Source: Siphonodentalium dalli (lineage: Eukaryota; Mollusca; Scaphopoda; Gadilida; Siphonodentaliidae). From it: 64,000 nt of DNA. The notes below the pieces were generated by a model that was not told the DNA's origin, ran no database searches, and saw nothing but the letters and a program-made list of their open reading frames with translations. The position numbers and the translations under genes are program-made. Shown in pieces: positions 23,532-34,511 of this stretch. Location of the stretch: assembly GCA_032622095.1 (NCBI GenBank), contig CP136069.1, positions 31,810,342 to 31,874,341 of the forward strand, given 5' to 3'. Each line of letters starts with the position of its first letter. Positions within the stretch are counted from its first letter, which is position 1.

Positions 23532-26500
23532 CAATTCAATTCAATTAGTTTATTCTCTTAAACTCATATTACATTTTCATGAGTATTGAGACATAATATA
23601 TACAACATTTACAATAGAAGAACATTGTTATATGCAATAGCTATTATGTACACAGATCCGAATCAGCACGGAATCGGAAGAGTTTCTAAAATTCGTCGTG
23701 TATGTTTTATGGAAAACATGGTAGCAAAATAATATTTGACATTAATCTTACATATCTCCGCTATACGATCTTTGTTATACTGTAAGTTTGATCAATACGA
23801 GCCATGCAAATTGGGTTATACTCATACTCAACAGGTTTATTTGTAAAATTTTGATTCCAGATTTGGTAATCAGAAAACACCACGACTCACATGGCCGACT
23901 CACATGCTGGCCGTTGAATCAAGTGAAGAAAACCACTGTCGCAATATACGTGTGCTGTGTACATGATGCTATCACGAAATATATAATATAATATAACAAT
24001 TTGACATAACAAAAGACGTTGTGTATATAGTAGCAAAAATACTGATATCAGTGATAAGCAAATGTAAAGTCGTGAACTAGTGAAACGGTATTGATTTTAG
24101 TTTACTTACTATGTTGGTCATTAGAATGGTGTACTTTTGAATCGTAGCTGAGTTCATGTATACCTGGCTTCCATGCAATTACATAATTATGCGTGTTGTC
24201 GGTATCATTCAGTTGCAGGTACTCGACAATTATTTCCGACATGGTCATGGTCAATTTATTTATACCACATGTGTATGTACATGTGATTATTTAGGCTTAG
24301 CTGCCCTTGTTAGTTCTCGGTTGACAAGTTTGATGAAATCACACAATCGACGTATGTCCGTGGAATTTTTCTGATTTAATAGTTCACTCATAGTAATGGA
24401 GTTGGGCCTTTTGTAAATAATTTTTGATAGCAGTCGCTGTCTGTCATTTAATAGTTTGCCACAGACAAGTAGGTAGTGGAATTCATCTCCAATTTCTCCG
24501 GAATCGCAAAGCGGACATAAACGACTTGTGTTGCCTGATGTTTTCCACCGTCCGGTTTCGATAGGTAGATGGTGATTACCAGTTCTAAATTTACATAAGG
24601 TTATTCGGTTTGCCATGTTCAGAGTTTCCAGATATCTCTCAAAGGATAAATCATGCTTGAATATCCTATAAATTCGACCGCGACTGGAGTTGTTTATATC
24701 AGTTTCCCATGAATCCCTGAACTGTGTAATTAGGCTACACTTTATATATGATACAAATTGATCAATGTCTGGAATTTGTTCCATATGCCAAGCATGCAAT
24801 TGATTACAATTTTCTAATATGTTATAGATGGTATGCAACCAAGGAAAATTATTTGCATTAATGTCAAACATGGTATGTGATAGTTTCAGGAGTATTCTAG
24901 GGTACCTGTCTTCATGGCTATTCATAACCTTACACCAAAATTTTATCATTCGTGTGTTCACATGTATGTCAATAGGCAGTCTTCCGCATTCGCCATATAA
25001 CATAAAATTAGGGGTTGATGGTCTCAGGTTGAGATTGTGCTTAATGAATTTACGATGAACCTTTTCGAGAACATCATTGTTCCCAAATCCCCAGGTTTCA
25101 CATCCATACAGCAGTATTGGCATAACATGCAAGTCAAACAAATCCAGTTGGTTTTTTATCGACAGGCAGTGCTTCCTTGATTTCCCAATAATGGTGTACA
25201 TAGATCTGGTTGCTTTGTCTGCAAGATCTTTTTTCGCCATTGAGAAGGAACCTGATTTACAAAATAGGATACCAAGATAGCTGAATTTGTTTACTACATC
25301 AATTTTTCTCCCCTTGAACATAAATATTATTTTCTTTGGGATACTAGTCTTAGAGAGATTGAGGATTTTTGTTTTGTCCACATTTACTGTCAGTTTCCAA
25401 CTGTTACAATATTTTTCGAAAAAATCTAGTTGGGACTGCAGACCTTGGGTTGTTTCAGCCATAATTGTGGTATCGTCAGCATAAAGGATCATAAATATTT
25501 TGACGTAACAGCTTAGTCGGTTCTCTATTTCTGAGTCAATTGTTTTCAGGCCAGTTACGCCGTTTCCAAGTAAAAATTCTTCGAGATCGTTTAAGTATAG
25601 CGTAAATAGTAGAGGAGACATGTTCTCACCTTGACGAACGCCTGCGTAACAGGGGAAGTATATGGATTTGATGCCTTCTAGTTGAACACATGATTTGATG
25701 TGATTATACATATTGGTAATGACTCGGAAATTTTTTCCATTGATTCCATTTTTTAATATTTTGTACCACAGTCCTTGTCTCCATACCATATCAAATGCCT
25801 TTTGGAAGTCAATGAAAGCGCAGAATAATTTTTTGTTCAGTTTTCTACTGATTTCAAATAGTAAGTGTAAGCTGAAAATGTTGTCGACAGTTGAATAGTG
25901 CTTTCTGAACCCCGCCTGATTTTCAGATATAATGTCGTATTCTTCAGCAAATTGGCCCAGACGATTTGATAATATCTTTGTGAATAGTTTTCCAAAACAG
26001 CTTAGCAGCGTGATAGGTCTATAATTACTGGGGTCATTTGAGTTTCCTTTATTTTTATACAGAGGGACAATTGTTCCTATCACCCAGTCCTGGGGTACAA
26101 GTCCTGTATCCAAAACGATGTTAAACAGTTTGCAGTATATACCCATTAAAACATCACAAGAAGCTTTAATGTATTCATTAAAGATGAGGTCCTGGCCACA
26201 GGATTTATTTCCTTTCAGACTATTGATTGCTTGTCTTATCTCATCTTCACTAATCGGTTTATTCAGATTAGGGTTTGCATCGGTTTTAAAATGTTCTTCA
26301 ATATACGATTCGAAGTCTGGGTCATCCTCGTGTCTAATCGCATTGATATTCTGGAAGTATTGAGATAAATCATCTAGAGTGACATCAAGGTGTCGCGAAT
26401 TTCTATCACGGATCCTTTTCCAGAAATTCCGCGGATTATTACGTTGCATTGTTGTCATTTCGTGCGTTATTGTTTCTCTGTGCGAGTTAATTGCTCTATT

Positions 26501-29196
26501 CATTTCGGCTTTATAGGCGCGAGAAGCTTCTTTCATTGCCTGGTCAGAGTCAGAGTCATGGCGTAATTTATAAATGCGAGAGGCCCTTTTGTAAGACTTG
26601 AGTGTGGTACGACACGCGTCAGTGAACCAGGGTTTACTAGTACTCTTCGCAGAACTGATTGTTTTATGCTTTTCAAATGTTTGCATGCCTAATGTACGCT
26701 CCGCGGTTTCAATCATGACCTTGGATATCGATGTAACAATCATGTTTACTGTACTGGGACATGTCTCACTCGGTGTTAGCGAATCTAACAAGTTGTTTAA
26801 ACTGAAAAGAGTGTTATAGTTAATATTTTCTATGAACTCTATACGCTTGCTAGGGTCCCATTTTCTAATGCGCGTCCCGTTATTTATCGGTGATTTGTTA
26901 TCACAAGACTGTACATATTCATATTCTAGATCTATTTCTGTTACCAGACTGCTATGTATGTCTGACGTCAACGGGTTAAAGGGGAGCACTTGGAAGTTCA
27001 ATATGAACGGTAGAGCGGCGGATGTGCATATGGTATAGTCGATTACTGATTTATTACGACTTGTGAATGATCCGATATTTCTGTCTCTGCCTGCCCTCCC
27101 GTTCAAAATAAGGAGTCCGTGAATTTTGCACAAATCAAGGAGTAAACCACCATATTGGTTTCTAGAAAGATCCTCACTTTGTCTGACCGTAGGCATATCG
27201 GTTGCGTTTAAGTAGTATATCTGCTCTGAAAACAACAAATCTTCAAATATATCTGAATCGAACAGGTTGATATCGTTATCACACATTTTGATATCCAGAT
27301 CACTTGACGTGCGGGCATTAAAGTCGCCGGTAAGAAATATTTTATCTGTGCGATTTGCCAGAAAAAGGAGTTCAATGGTTATTTCAGTGAAAGCTTCTTT
27401 CGATGTGTATTTACTACCTTCTGGTGGTATGTATACAGCTCCTATGATAACGTGTGATTTGTGAGAATCTTCGGACTTTTTAAATTCAACCCAGTGTACA
27501 AATTTGGACTCTGTTTCAATTACTTTTGAAAATCGACAAATTTCGTTTTTTATTCCGATAGTTATTCCACCTGAACGAATGCTTGACAGTTTTTGTCTGT
27601 TTTTCATATAGAATGTATAACCGTCCAGATGCAGATGGTCACAGTCGTCTGTGTTTGTCTCCATAAAGCATAAAATGTGGTGTTGATAGCAAAGTTCCTG
27701 AAATTCAGGATATTGAAGCTTTTTTCGGAGTCCACACACATTGAGAGACAATATTTTGATATTTCCTCGATTTTCGGCTATTAAGTTTGACTCAGTTTTG
27801 CTGTCACTATCTTCCTGTTCGTGTGGATATATTTGACCAGCATAATAATCGTTTACACATGAATATCGTGGAATTGTAACATCAAATTTGCCACAATCAT
27901 TTCTGAGTAGATAATCATTCATACAATCGTTATCAACATAATCGAGACCAGGTGAGTTAATATTATGTGTGATGTGACTTGTAAATTCATCTGTGTTATT
28001 CGTATCATATAAGAGTTCCCTTGTATCTTTCAGTATGTCAGATATGTATTTGTCTCCACATCTAATATTGCTAGCATCTTTATGTAAAATGTCATTCTTA
28101 TATTCAGTTGGTGAAACAAACTCTGATTGGTCGTGAGGTAGAGTTACTGGTTGAGCATGATAGGATAGAGGGGCCCCATAGTTCAGTATTCTATTACGGG
28201 TGTTAAAATATTCATACTCATCTTCAGATTGCAAATAGTCTATCATAGTAGGTGACCCTTCAATTTCACCAGGCAGCTTATTACTAGCGCCATTCAAAGA
28301 AACGCAGGAATCATTTATAAAATCACCCACAGCTATGCCATCGATTGTCTTTTTAATATCGCGAGTCATGTTTGTCCTGGTACATGTATCACCCATAACA
28401 AATGTGTCGATACTACAACCTGTATTGGTCTCTTTAATGTTTCTACCAGTATTCAAGTTGGTGTCACCAACACATAAATATTTGCTCATACCGGTGTGAT
28501 TATCATCAGCATCACAACACACATATTTAACATGCACATCTGCATTCATATTATCAACATTATAATATATATCATGATCAAATTGAACACAATTGACATT
28601 ATTTTCGATACTATCATGTGTAAATGCGTGTGTCGAACATGTGTACTGAGATTCATTGGCATAGTCCGTCCGGGAGAGTGTATTGTCTTCAATGCGCAGG
28701 TCAGTGTGGGTGGATGTGTCACGCACAAGTAATTCACCGTCACAACAAGCTTGAGTAAGGTTTAACTCGTTCGGTTTAATATCGGTTCGTGCCACGAGTG
28801 CTCGCGATGTGTCCTCGTTCAGGTGAGTGGCCGATTTACCGTTTGCCAATGTCACCCGGTGATTGATTTGTTTGTGGTCATGACAAGTAATATCGCTTTG
28901 GCTTTTCGGTGATTGTTTTCGCCGACAGAGTAAAACTGATTGACTTGATTCGGTCTGATCGCGAGTAATACGCCTGAGCGAAACTCCAATCGCGGTCACG
29001 TGTTGTCTGTCTGGTTGGCCGTCACAACAACCATGAGTTTGAGTAATGTTTGAAGCGTTTGGTTTAATATTAGTTCGTGCCATGAGTGCTCGCGATGTGT
29101 GTTCATTTAGATGAGTGGCCGATTTACCGCTTTTTGTGGTCACCTGGTGATTGGTTTGTTTGTGATCATGACAAGTACGTGTAATATCGCTTAGGC
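23532..29196 (-). mobile_element. Non-LTR retrotransposon with GVRQG-type reverse transcriptase (LINE A)
   Basis: Minus-strand LINE with one long uninterrupted ORF (24287-29143), about 750 bp of 3' UTR, an AATAAAC-type signal and a tail of ATTGA repeats at 23532-23547. Its 5' end abuts the 3' end of LINE B near 29197. The intact ORF suggests a recent copy. Clade is not assigned: the GVRQGENMSPLLF motif differs from CR1 (GVPQG) and L1 (GTRQG) norms. Confidence 0.88.
24287..29143 (-). CDS. LINE ORF2: endonuclease and reverse transcriptase, 1,618 residues
   Basis: This polyprotein copies and inserts the LINE. Residues 1-455 are a low-complexity, poorly conserved extension, starting with a duplicated block (GKSATHLNE...CCDG occurs twice). 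The AP-type endonuclease begins near residue 459 (NIKILSLNVCGLRKK), with the metal-binding glutamate in FMETNTDD, GAVYIPPEG, LTGDFNAR and a late SDIHSSLV motif. Reverse transcriptase motifs follow: IGTIVPLYKNKG (about 1020), NYRPITLLSCFGKLF, NQAGFRKHYS, FIDFQKAFD, GVRQGENMSPLLFTLYLNDL and the catalytic YADD (about 1218). A terminal Cys-His knuckle (CPLCDSG...DEFHYLLVC, about 1540) completes it. No internal stop or frameshift, so this may encode a functional enzyme. The length exceeds common LINE ORF2 sizes because of the N-terminal extension. Confidence 0.9.
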   Translation of the reverse strand: MTTKSGKSATHLNEHTSRALMARTNIKPNASNITQTHGCCDGQPDRQHVTAIGVSLRRITRDQTESSQSVLLCRRKQSPKSQSDITCHDHKQINHRVTLANGKSATHLNEDTSRALVARTDIKPNELNLTQACCDGELLVRDTSTHTDLRIEDNTLSRTDYANESQYTCSTHAFTHDSIENNVNCVQFDHDIYYNVDNMNADVHVKYVCCDADDNHTGMSKYLCVGDTNLNTGRNIKETNTGCSIDTFVMGDTCTRTNMTRDIKKTIDGIAVGDFINDSCVSLNGASNKLPGEIEGSPTMIDYLQSEDEYEYFNTRNRILNYGAPLSYHAQPVTLPHDQSEFVSPTEYKNDILHKDASNIRCGDKYISDILKDTRELLYDTNNTDEFTSHITHNINSPGLDYVDNDCMNDYLLRNDCGKFDVTIPRYSCVNDYYAGQIYPHEQEDSDSKTESNLIAENRGNIKILSLNVCGLRKKLQYPEFQELCYQHHILCFMETNTDDCDHLHLDGYTFYMKNRQKLSSIRSGGITIGIKNEICRFSKVIETESKFVHWVEFKKSEDSHKSHVIIGAVYIPPEGSKYTSKEAFTEITIELLFLANRTDKIFLTGDFNARTSSDLDIKMCDNDINLFDSDIFEDLLFSEQIYYLNATDMPTVRQSEDLSRNQYGGLLLDLCKIHGLLILNGRAGRDRNIGSFTSRNKSVIDYTICTSAALPFILNFQVLPFNPLTSDIHSSLVTEIDLEYEYVQSCDNKSPINNGTRIRKWDPSKRIEFIENINYNTLFSLNNLLDSLTPSETCPSTVNMIVTSISKVMIETAERTLGMQTFEKHKTISSAKSTSKPWFTDACRTTLKSYKRASRIYKLRHDSDSDQAMKEASRAYKAEMNRAINSHRETITHEMTTMQRNNPRNFWKRIRDRNSRHLDVTLDDLSQYFQNINAIRHEDDPDFESYIEEHFKTDANPNLNKPISEDEIRQAINSLKGNKSCGQDLIFNEYIKASCDVLMGIYCKLFNIVLDTGLVPQDWVIGTIVPLYKNKGNSNDPSNYRPITLLSCFGKLFTKILSNRLGQFAEEYDIISENQAGFRKHYSTVDNIFSLHLLFEISRKLNKKLFCAFIDFQKAFDMVWRQGLWYKILKNGINGKNFRVITNMYNHIKSCVQLEGIKSIYFPCYAGVRQGENMSPLLFTLYLNDLEEFLLGNGVTGLKTIDSEIENRLSCYVKIFMILYADDTTIMAETTQGLQSQLDFFEKYCNSWKLTVNVDKTKILNLSKTSIPKKIIFMFKGRKIDVVNKFSYLGILFCKSGSFSMAKKDLADKATRSMYTIIGKSRKHCLSIKNQLDLFDLHVMPILLYGCETWGFGNNDVLEKVHRKFIKHNLNLRPSTPNFMLYGECGRLPIDIHVNTRMIKFWCKVMNSHEDRYPRILLKLSHTMFDINANNFPWLHTIYNILENCNQLHAWHMEQIPDIDQFVSYIKCSLITQFRDSWETDINNSSRGRIYRIFKHDLSFERYLETLNMANRITLCKFRTGNHHLPIETGRWKTSGNTSRLCPLCDSGEIGDEFHYLLVCGKLLNDRQRLLSKIIYKRPNSITMSELLNQKNSTDIRRLCDFIKLVNRELTRAAKPK

Positions 29197-29447
29197 TTTT
29201 TTATATTGAATTGTTATATTGAATTGTTTATTAGCAAAGTCAACATCTAAGTTGCAACATGCCATACAACTTATGTACACAACATTATACAAACAATACA
29301 CAACATACATATATATCAATAAATGAGTTCATCATATTATATGATATTGATAATAAATACAAATAATGCTAATACATTTGGGAATATGTTTTCTGAAATG
29401 GTTTCATATAATATTTACATTATATATAATATAATGTAATACTTGCT

Positions 29448-30623
29448 TCATGGTAACTTTATAAATGCTAATTTTAAGAAAATGCTCACTCTTTTCAATA
29501 TACTTATGTTAAGCAGTGACAGCAGTCTGTAGAATTTATTTCTGTTAGGGTTTTCCCAGTAATACTTCGGTATATAGGTTTCTCGCAGATCGTTGAGTTC
29601 AGTACACAAAATAACAAAATGGTATTCATCACATACATTTTCGCCACATAACGGGCATTTCGTGTCTTTACATGTACTTTTATTCCATCTGCATTGCTCT
29701 ACCGGTAGTCTGTGATTGGCTGTTCTAAATTTCAGTAAATACGTAGCTAGATGAGATGGCATATATACTAAGTATCGGCTCAATCTGACAGAATCCTTTA
29801 TGTTTCGATAAAATATGGCACGGCTTGAAATAGACATATTTAGATTGCCGAAGAGGCAACATGTGTGTTGCTCTATTAATTTCGCTTTCATGTGTTTCAT
29901 GTCTGTCTTGCTTAGTGGTGACTGATTCTGCCACGCACTTTCCATATTTACTTCTCGCAGAGTTTCTTTGATAAACGAAATCCATTTAATCTTGTTTTGT
30001 AGTATGGCATCACCATCATTGATATACCTGAGTAGAAGGAATACATTTTTAGCTAATTCTGATCCTTCGTGCGATACTAGTTTTGACCAATATGATATTG
30101 CTCGGCACTTAATTTCGACCATTACGGGGTATCTCCCCAATTCTGCATATACCATGTAGTTTGGTGTGCTAGACTTCATTGTTGTGATAATTTTGCAGAA
30201 TTTAAGATGTATGGTCTCCAAAATTTGAGTTTTCTCGAAACACCAAACTTCACCACCATACAGCATAATCGGCATAATCATAGAGTCAAACAATTTAAAC
30301 ATAATATCTAGAGGTGATTGTTTTCGCAGACAGTGTAAAACCGATTGACTTGATTCGGTCTGATCACCAGTGATATGCTCGAGCGTTACTCCAATCGCGG
30401 TCACGTGTTGTCTGTCTGGTTGGCCGTCACAACAATAATGCTCGTGGACGGTTTGAGTATTGTCGACAAGCGGGTCAATTAACTGTATTGTGCTTGTCAA
30501 TTTACTTTGTTCGCGTTCAAGTTCGATCGTATTTCTGTGTTTACTATTTAGATCTGGGGCAGTGCATGTATAAACAGTGTGTGAATGTGGACATATAAAA
30601 GGCACATCATGATCATTACACAA
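29448..30623 (-). pseudogene. Chimeric LINE ORF: 5' leader block fused to ORF2 C-terminus
   Basis: Residues about 63-103 (CCDGQPDRQHVTAIGV ... SSQSVLHCLRKQSP) are nearly identical to residues 39-78 of the LINE A ORF. Directly after, LDIMFKLFDSMIMPIMLYGG opens a region matching the part of LINE ORF2 beyond the polymerase, through LGRYPVMVEIK, LLKFRTANHRLPVEQCRW and the Cys-His knuckle CPLCGENVCDEYHFVILC. All catalytic motifs of endonuclease and polymerase are absent. The junction near 30310 keeps the frame open for 391 residues, which could be chance or selection for a parasitic deletion derivative that keeps the C-terminal nucleic-acid-binding knuckle. Confidence 0.75.
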
Positions 30624-30674
30624 ATTAAGAGAATCGTTCCTGATAATGTTGGAATGTGTGTATTCACACGCATT

Positions 30675-30957
30675 TCACGTGTTCATTTTTGGCACTTTGT
30701 TCCTGTCCTGGAGTGGGGTGGTGCTCTCCCTTCCTCGCTTTACAACAGTTTTAAATCCTGAGACACTCACAATGGAGGATACCAGCCTTTCACGTCCTTC
30801 CTCGCTGAAATGTAGACCCGACTGGTCTCTGGGGTTGTACATCACTTTAACCCCGTTTCCTTCTTTGGTGCGAAACATCGAATTGTCCACGTAGTTCAAG
30901 TATGGCTTTCGTTTACACAATCGTTCAATATATTTATTTACACGAAGGGCCACTACG
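30675..30957 (-). pseudogene. LINE ORF1-like SGNH/esterase fragment
   Basis: The minus-strand frame reads NVVALRVNKYIERLCKRKPY, then NYVDNSMF and DQSGLHFSEEGRERLVSSI. The last part resembles block V of SGNH hydrolases (Asp-x-x-His followed by a glycine and hydrophobic helix), a domain known from ORF1 proteins of CR1-type LINEs. Only the C-terminal end remains; the frame upstream of about 30957 runs into host repeat. Family assignment rests on the short motif. Confidence 0.5.
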
Positions 30958-31061
30958 TTGTGTTCACGGGTTTCGAAGTAGACACTAAAAAGAGCATCAT
31001 GGAGCAGCAGATGTATGATGGTCCTCATACTGAGATTAGTAGGACGTACCTGTCTGTGGCA
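30958..31061. repeat. Ancient host repeat, segment 3
   Basis: TTGTGTTCACGGGTTTCGAA, GTAGACACTA, ATGATGG and GGACGTACCTGTCTGTGGCA align with 53045-53168 (GTAGACACCAC, ATGATGGGCC, GTACTTACCTGTGGCA). It follows segment 2 once the LINE pair is removed, and is cut at 31061 by the second palindrome. Confidence 0.75.
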
Positions 31062-32943
31062 ATAGTCCGGGAGCTAATAGGGGTACCCTTGCACCCCCCC
31101 CCCTGGGACTTAACTTCACCCCACTCATTTTGTTCCTTATTATGTCCTTCAACTTTTAAGCAATGTTAACAAGAAAAAAAAGTGGCCGTGTAGACTCCAG
31201 ACAAGATGGCGTCCATCATGGCCGCCGTTTTTCAGCCCAGACCCTAAGTCAGTTTTATGCAAATTATAGCGGGAAAATCTTGTATAATGTATACAAATGT
31301 ATATATTTTCGTGAAGCTGAGACATAATGACACATTTTTTAGCCAAAATTGAAACTCACGATCCAAGATAGCCGCCCAAATGGCCACCGGAAGTTGAAAA
31401 TATAACATTTTTTCACAAATATCTTCTAGATCAATTCATGCTGTTTGGAACTGGTTGAGTAATGCAACTTTATTTTGTGTTTTGTATATTAACTGATCAT
31501 TGGAGAAACGAAATATGCAATTATTGGGGTCCTAACCCCTTCCGATCCCTCAAAAATTAGATTTTACAGAATGCGGTATAATATTTCACAAAAAATCACA
31601 ATTGGGATTCTAGTCATATTTCAACAAGAAATGAACAGAACTTTGTAATGTAAGTGAGGCATATTAATAGGTAACTATTAATGTTCCAAATCACTGGGAC
31701 CAAAATTCTTACTTTGGCTCAAAATGGCTGCCAACATGGCCGCCAAAATATGGAAAATGGTAAATATTACCCCAGCGTGTCCTGCAATCGTTTACAAGTT
31801 GTGGTTGATGTATACAATTGGCTAATCTGTATTCTATACATTGCATACTAACATGTCTAATGTACCATGGATAATTTTTACTATTGTCATCACTGACATC
31901 ACCAGAAATATGGGATTTTTCTCTCCCAAACTTGACAAAAATATTGGCAAAAATTCACTTTTCAGGGTTCGACCATTTGTTCAAGTAAACTGCAACTATC
32001 TTTGGTATCAAAGGTGTTTATTGTTTTGGTCTATCTTAAGTGTGTCACACTGTGATGTTTAAAGACTGAAATGCTCAAGATGGCTTCCAAAATGGCAACC
32101 AAATTTGTAAAAAGTTAAAAGTTAACATATCCCGAACATTATTCTCTGCGTTATCCGAAAAAGATAGCAAATTGTGACTCACTTGGTTATTTTACGTATT
32201 AGTTAATTAACTGACAAATACGTTCTATTATATTTGTTCCAGTTCCGTATGGGGCATGACAAATTCATTTTAAAGTTGCAGTATGGAATTTTGCGGAGAA
32301 CCTCTTTTGTGATTCTGGCCATATTATTGAAAGGAAATGAGCAGAACTTTGAGACGGAAATGTTTACCTGGATTGACTCTATGGTCATGTGTATGGCGAA
32401 TAGGTATACATGTATCGGCTGTATGGTCCATGGTGAGGTGAATATGTATACAATGAGTGACTGTATGCTCGTGAATGTAGTGAATATGTATACATAGAGT
32501 GACTTTTTGTCATGCGTCGGGTGTAGGTGTATACCTGGTGTTTATGTATACACCTACACCCGACGCATGACAAAAAGTCACTCTATGTATACAAAAATGC
32601 TATATTTTCAACTTCCGGTGGCCATTTTGGCGGCCATCTTGGATGGTGAGTTTCAATTTTGGCTAAAAAATTTGTCATTATGTCTCAGCTTCACGAAAAT
32701 ATATACATTTGTATACATTTTACAAGATTTTCCCGCTATAATTTGCATAAACTGACTTAGGGTCTGGGCTGAAAAACGGCGGCCATGATGGACGCCATTT
32801 TGTCTGGAGTCTACACGGCCACTTTTTTTTCTTGTTAACATTGCTTAAAAGTTGAAGGACATAATAAGGAACAAAATGAGTGGGGTGAAGTTAAGTCCCA
32901 GGGGGGGGGGGTGCAAGGGTACCCCTATTAGCTCCCGGACTAT
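31062..32943. mobile_element. 1.9-kb palindromic element related to the 7.5-kb one
   Basis: Ends are ATAGTCCGGGAGCTAATAGG and its exact complement at 32924-32943. The left arm (31240-32340) is about 90% or more similar to 18000-19040 of the large palindrome, including the GGGGTCCTAACCCCTTCCGA and CAAAATGGC blocks. The right arm is shorter (32595-32943). The centre holds a short GTATAC minisatellite and a perfect hairpin at 32488-32592. Flanking target duplication is not clear. Non-coding. Confidence 0.82.
32488..32592. repeat. Near-perfect hairpin at the centre of the 1.9-kb palindrome
   Basis: GTATACATAGAGTGAC, TTTTTGTCATGCGTCGGGTG and TAGGTGTATAC are followed after a 9-10-nt loop (CTGGTGTTTA) by their complement, giving arms of about 47 bp without visible mismatch. 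Confidence 0.9.
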
Positions 32944-33034
32944 ACAAGTGATTGCGCATTACCTGTATTTTAGTATTTCCCATTAATTGGCGTAATTTAA
33001 AATTGTTTGGGTATTTATAGTAGTATTTAGTGTC

Positions 33035-33367
33035 GGCGCAAACTATTGTCCCCGATTAATTCGGCTGCAGGATAAATCGGGGACAATCGAGACCGTGTGC
33101 GCCTAAATGAACGTTCAGACGACCACGAAACAATCGTAAGTGGGAAGATTTCCGTCGTAGGAAGTAATCGGTAGTTGGACTGCTCTCACGTCAAAATGGT
33201 AGGTTAAAAAATAATATCAAGCACTGTTTGATTTTAGATGCGAAATCGTGGCGTATCATTGGTTACCTCCACTTGCGACGTAATCGCAGTCGAGTGTACG
33301 TAAAAAATCGTAGCTGGAAATGACCGTAGGGTAGTCAATCACATGATTTAGGAACAACCTACGATAT
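33035..33367. mobile_element. Left part of a short inverted-repeat element split by the Gypsy insertion
   Basis: TGAACGTTCA, ACGACCACGA and CAATCGTAAGTGG at 33109-33142 are mirrored at 41494-41530 beyond the Gypsy element. A local hairpin (ATTGTCCCCGATTAATTCGG and complement, 33047-33090) lies at the outer end, with CCGATTTAATCGG in the matching place on the right (41559-41571). The whole would be about 500 bp. The Gypsy element duplicated ATAT inside it. Confidence 0.6.
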
Positions 33368-34511
33368 TGTGGTAGAGCACAGGGGTGGGTCTTAAGTGAA
33401 CCATGTCGCTATCACAAACATTTATGGGCTCTGAGTCTTAACATCTGGCAGGGTCTATGGAAACACTAAGCCTACCTTAAAAGTCTTCTATATATTTATT
33501 CATCCTCATTTATCAAACGGAACACATCCAACAAGCATCACAACATGAAGAAGACATCACAACACATCTATAGGCTAGCTTGACAGCAACATCACATCAG
33601 ACATCAGACATCAAGATGAGAGATCCAGATGACCAACGAAATAACCAACAGGAGTTACAGGACCCTGGTGAACAAATACATAGGTTGTAGTTGCTACCAA
33701 AATATATATATCCAGAATGGATATTAATAAATATGTGAAATGTGATTGTGTCAAAAACCAACTTCCCTATTGTCGATATAAACAACTATTTTGACACAAT
33801 CCTAACTGTGACGAACAGTTAGAAATAAAACCTACATGCTAGTATAAAAGGTAGATTATGAACGCAGTGTGCGATTTCCAACATCCCTAAACAATTGGGC
33901 AAATATATATTGCAAATGTGATGTAATTCTAAACTTCCAAAACCGAAGACAATAGTATTAAAATAAAGATATAATAATGGGTAAAAACATATAACAGAAT
34001 ATCACATACCATATCGTAGGAACATAGGTCAAGATGTCATAACGTAGTTTACATTAAACTTTATAACTGTGACATTCTTCAGGCATAGAAGAATGTACGA
34101 TTACACTGAGTGTTTAACGACGGAACGATGTTGTCACATCGAACGCTAATTATCAACTGAAAAGCGCGGCAAATAAGCTTACCTGTGATTGGCTAAAACA
34201 CCTTAGTGTCCGACTGTTAGATCTCAGATTGGGCGATGAACTAGACAGAGGAAGACTTAAGCGGGCAAGAGATTGGGCGTAGATAGAAATAGGAAATAGC
34301 AAAATACAGAACAGGTATGCAACTGGGGACGGGAAGTGTAAAGAACGGAATAGCGCGTAATGGAACGAAATGAACCAAGTGCGCGGAATGAAATGATAAT
34401 GCAGCTATAAAATGTATATTAGTGAGTTAGGTATAATAACTTAGTTAGTATACATGTGTAGCATGTAATAAAGGCATACACTGCTTTTGTATATAAAATA
34501 GCACTGTCACA
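33368..34511 (-). repeat. 3' LTR of the Gypsy element
   Basis: 1,144 bp, almost identical to the other LTR. On the sense (minus) strand it starts TGTGACAGTG and ends CTACCACA. A likely polyadenylation signal AATAAA is at 33493-33498 (complement), about 125 bp before the LTR end. Confidence 0.95.

Larger units (their letters stand above)
29197..30957 (-). mobile_element. Rearranged, internally deleted relative of LINE A (LINE B)
   Basis: The 3' end (29197-29245) carries AATAAACAATTCAATATAAC-type repeats. The coding part (29448-30623) joins a LINE A-like 5' segment directly to the C-terminal third of a related ORF2, so the endonuclease and polymerase are missing. An ORF1-like SGNH remnant lies further 5' (30675-30957). 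The 5' end at about 30957 abuts the host repeat. Confidence 0.75.
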
